From the NCBI GenBank assembly GCA_050084985.1, contig JBITNC010000001.1, positions 84,754,001-84,818,000 of the forward strand: a stretch of 64,000 nt of DNA. Direction: 5' to 3'. Made by a program: the position numbers and the translations under genes. The DNA is from Nageia nagi. Taxonomy: Eukaryota > Pinophyta. The first letter of the stretch is position 1; every line of letters starts with the position of its first letter. Under the pieces are notes generated by a model, which ran no database searches, was not told where the DNA came from, and saw only the letters and a program-made list of their open reading frames with translations. Shown here piece by piece: positions 60,981-64,000 of this stretch.

Positions 60981-62790
60981 AAATCCAACAACCATTTATG
61001 AGGAGCTTAAGCAAGATACAATAATTATACCTTCCCCTAAAATTTAATAAGAAATATTTTGAAAGGTATGAGTGATGTACCTAGACAAAATGCTTAAAAA
61101 ATCAACTTTTCTACATGCAAAATAATTATAATTACTCAAATAGAGGAGAGTAATACAATTAAAGAGGACCCTCCAATTATAACTAAAAAATAAAAGAAAG
61201 AAGAATCCATACATGATCATGATCATATGTATTGAGTGGATTTCCAATTCAAAAATGTTAGTCTTAATGAGTATACCATCGATGACATGTTGTTTAATAT
61301 ATTATCTCTTCATGATGTAAGCTACCCATCTGAGTATCCCTTGGCAATTGGTACCTTTGTATGACTTGGTTCATCAGATAATCAAACTTGCTTTATTTAT
61401 GCAAGTCATGATTTTCCTTCTTACCAAGTCCTTAAGGTTCCATAAAAATAAGCATTTTCATGTAAAATCAATTATTTATCTTGATCTTCCTTCATTCATC
61501 ACTACTTTGCTAAGTGTAAATGGTAAGGTTTTGGTTTGGGTTAGTATGTGCAAGGCATGATTTATATCATGCAACTACCTACTTAGGGGAAAAAAAAGAT
61601 AAATGAGGCCTTGGTTTCAATTTTTTTCAAAAAATAAAAGCTTAAGCCCAAATTCATGAGATTGAGGATGAGGGAGACTATGAGGAACTTACCTCCCCTA
61701 ATGAAGACTTTCTATATTAATCACCCTCTTCTCTAACATATTAGTGTTATGTTCCTCCTTATTTATTTAAACAAGTCAACAAGGTCAATGAGTCTATTAT
61801 TTACTCCTTATCTCTTGCTTTTGATTATTTATTTTTTTGATTGGGGGGACTTAGTCCTTTGCTTATTTATTATCTTATTTGTGGTGTTCTTCTTGCATCT
61901 TGTGTTCTTAGAAAGATAAAAAATTCTAAAAAATATCTATCCTAATCATCACATAAATCCATCAATATCTTATTTTCATCTTATCATTACCATCATTTTG
62001 TACTGAAATTCAATCATGTTTGACTTTGCTTTTAGGTAAATATGCCCATCTAAGAAGGATCTCTATGCAAGCTATACTAAGTAGCTATAGGGGTATCTTA
62101 TCATCCACCAAATTTTTATTTCATCAAGTTGAATCTTGAAATTTAGAATTGATACTTGGATGGTGTCTCACTTTTAGTATTTCCTACTTTTTTTTTGGGG
62201 ATATAAGAATTAGTAGTTAGTCATTCCTAGTATCAATTTCTTGGATTATCTTTGCTTTCATGTTCTTGCTTTGTATTCAATTGTATTTCCTTAACAATTT
62301 TTAGAGGTCATGGAATTATTAGACAACACATGCTTCCTAGTCCAGTTGGGGCTAGAGCTCATCTTACACATTTAGATGGAAGTTAGTTGTAAACCTTTTT
62401 GCATTGATTGTTGTGTCCACCTATTATGTTTCATAGTTTCTAATAATTCATTTTCTCATCATTTCTCACTATGGGTTAGGAATATCAAATGTATTTTATC
62501 ATATTATTTCATAAAATGGGAGGAACAAGGTCTCATTAAGTACATTACAATGGAAATTGATCCTAAAAAAACTACATCATACCATCATATTTTCTTATTT
62601 ATGGTTGAAACATTAAAACTCATTCTTGTAAAGAAAAAATAAATGCATCAATCATAACCAATATCGAGATGCATAATAATAAAAATATGCATGAATTGAA
62701 CCATCACATACCACAATAATCATAACAACAAAATATAAACATAAATACATTCATCAAGATTTCAAAGCTAACTCATATAAATAAACCATC
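60981..62790 (+). other. Element 3 region after protease, no RT recognised
   Basis: Weak frames include NLSLNEYTIDDML-like and AQIHEIEDEGDYEELTSPNE (near 61645-61705). The latter, acidic, could end the element polyprotein. No RT, RNase H or integrase motif was found in either strand by eye. Confidence 0.45.
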
Positions 62791-62800
62791 AAGTGTGTTT

Positions 62801-62802
<2 letters not shown>

Positions 62803-62872
<70 letters not shown>

Positions 62873-62876
62873 TATA
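62803..62876. repeat. TA dinucleotide microsatellite
   Basis: About 35 uninterrupted TA units, ending in ATATATATAATTG. The Tyr/Ile ORF across it is an artefact. Confidence 0.95.
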
Positions 62877-64000
62877 ATTGTAAAAGGTGGTGTTATCCAT
62901 CACAAAAAATACATAAGCCATCTAGAGTGCTATGATACAAAAATGTCATCTAGTGACACACACACTTTATGGTCAGGGTTGACCAATGACTATTTAAGCT
63001 AGAGGTGCCTCATTCACTGCCATCTCACTCAATTACTCACTTTCCATCAAAGGTCCACCTTGCACATGTAACAAATTAGGGAAAAAAGGGTAATTTACTT
63101 TTTATTTACCCCTTTTGACTATTTTTAAGTCTAAGTTTGAATTTTTAGCCCATGGTTGGACCCATCTTGATGCCAATTTGTTCAAAACTATATTTTTTTA
63201 CCACATAATTTATTTCAAAATTATATTGGGGCAAAAACAAAGCATTAAATATGCCAAAATTTTTACAAGTGTCACACACAAATTCTTTCTTTTCCAATTT
63301 CTTTTGTATTGATCAATGTGATCAATTCAATATCACTCAAGGGGAAAACCATCTAATTGTTCAAATTTTTTTGAATTGGTTTTTATAAAAAGTGCAAAAA
63401 ATTCAAAATGTTACCTTAAAAATCATGGCTTATTACAAAAAATTATAAAATTATTCAAAGTTTCTTTCAAAATGGCAAAATTGTTCAAATATATTGAATT
63501 TTAACCCAATTTCAAATTTTTAAAATTATAAATTGTTCAAATTGTGAAAATTTCTAAATTATTTGGTAAAACTACGTGTTTACTAGTAAGTCTACATGCT
63601 TGCCCCATCATGAACACTTTGCATAGGTTTAATGTATTTGATTATCAAATACTATATTATTTATTTAAAATTATATCTCCATGAACACATTGCTTAGCAT
63701 TCAAACTTGATGAACACTACATTCAAATTACTATGTATATTTGTTTCAAATTTTCCATGAACACATTGGTTAGGGTTTAAATTATTGCAAGTTACATTCA
63801 AATTATTATCCATATTTGTTCTAAATTTTCAAAGAATACATTATTTAGGATTCAAATTTGATGAATAATACATTCGAATTCCTCTTCATATTTATTCCAA
63901 TTTTTTCAAAATTTTAAGCCTCCAAGAACATATTATTTAGAATTCAAATTTGACAAATACTACATTTGAATCCCTATTCATATTTGTTTCAAATTGTTAT
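62877..64000. other. AT-rich end of window with short dispersed repeats
   Basis: From 63660 to 63990 a loosely repeated unit of about 90-110 bases is seen: ATTCAAATTTGATGAA, TACATTCAAATTACTA, CATATTTGTTTCAAATTTTC and GAACACATT. It is probably part of element 3 or its LTR. No gene. Confidence 0.5.

Larger units (their letters stand above)
55374..64000 (+). mobile_element. Element 3: partial Ty3/gypsy-type LTR element with gag and protease, no visible pol
   Basis: It begins after a probable LTR end (CCTACA, 55373) with a tRNA-Trp-like primer site. A leader of about 1.7 kb is followed by gag (57130-59330), a knuckle-like segment (59690-59770) and an aspartic protease (60400-60740). I then find only weak reading frames and no reverse transcriptase or integrase motif up to 64000. 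The right LTR lies outside the window or is lost. The gag core resembles that of element 1, and both share the same primer type, which suggests related lineages. Confidence 0.6.

Noticed and set aside
62793-63002. Tyr/Ile repeat ORF
   Set aside because: Translation of a TA microsatellite.

Overview
This is nuclear DNA of a seed plant, and its make-up suggests a gymnosperm such as a conifer (an inference, not proven by any marker here). The window is AT-rich, has one apparently intact protein gene in 64 kb, and is otherwise filled with nested, decayed transposable elements. Most in-frame stops are TAG, TAA or TGA where context suggests former CAG, CAA or CGA codons, the pattern expected from deamination of methylated cytosines.

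Layout. 1-712 and 8664-8843 are the two halves of an old coding sequence (ORF1-A) split by a complete LTR retrotransposon at 713-8658 (element 1: LTRs of 897 and 896 bp, TSD CTAAA, tRNA-Trp primer site, gag but no pol). On its opposite strand element 1 carries a broken but recognisable three-exon gene with a plant mobile domain (PMD) and a C-terminal coiled coil. Complex tandem repeats lie at 6110-7260. A hAT-like (ZNF862/DUF4371-type) transposase relic follows on the minus strand at 9740-12173, then a LINE scrap (about 13 kb) and a Ty3/gypsy pol end (about 14 kb). The intact carboxylesterase (CXE) gene is at 17467-18453, minus strand. A second LINE relic is at 22.3-23.6 kb.

From 25 to 40 kb a decayed, unidentified spliced gene (about 24980-40107) is interrupted by a full-length Ty3/gypsy element (25464-31535, element 2) and a full-length Ty1/copia element (31944-39860, TSD AGAAG). 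A 26-bp minisatellite is at 40980-41690. At 42301-43585 lies a second ORF1-like spliced gene (ORF1-B), followed by a second hAT-like transposase relic on the minus strand (45825-48543). The ORF1 then convergent transposase arrangement therefore occurs twice. A PPR fragment (about 49.5-50.0 kb) and a pogo/jerky-type DDE_1 transposase relic (about 50.3-51.6 kb) follow. The last 9 kb hold a third LTR element with a tRNA-Trp-like primer site, gag and protease but no visible pol; its right end lies beyond the window.

The most interesting observations are the spliced antisense PMD gene inside a pol-less retrotransposon, the repeated ORF1/hAT gene pair, and short near-palindromic or conserved motifs scattered through individual retroelements.
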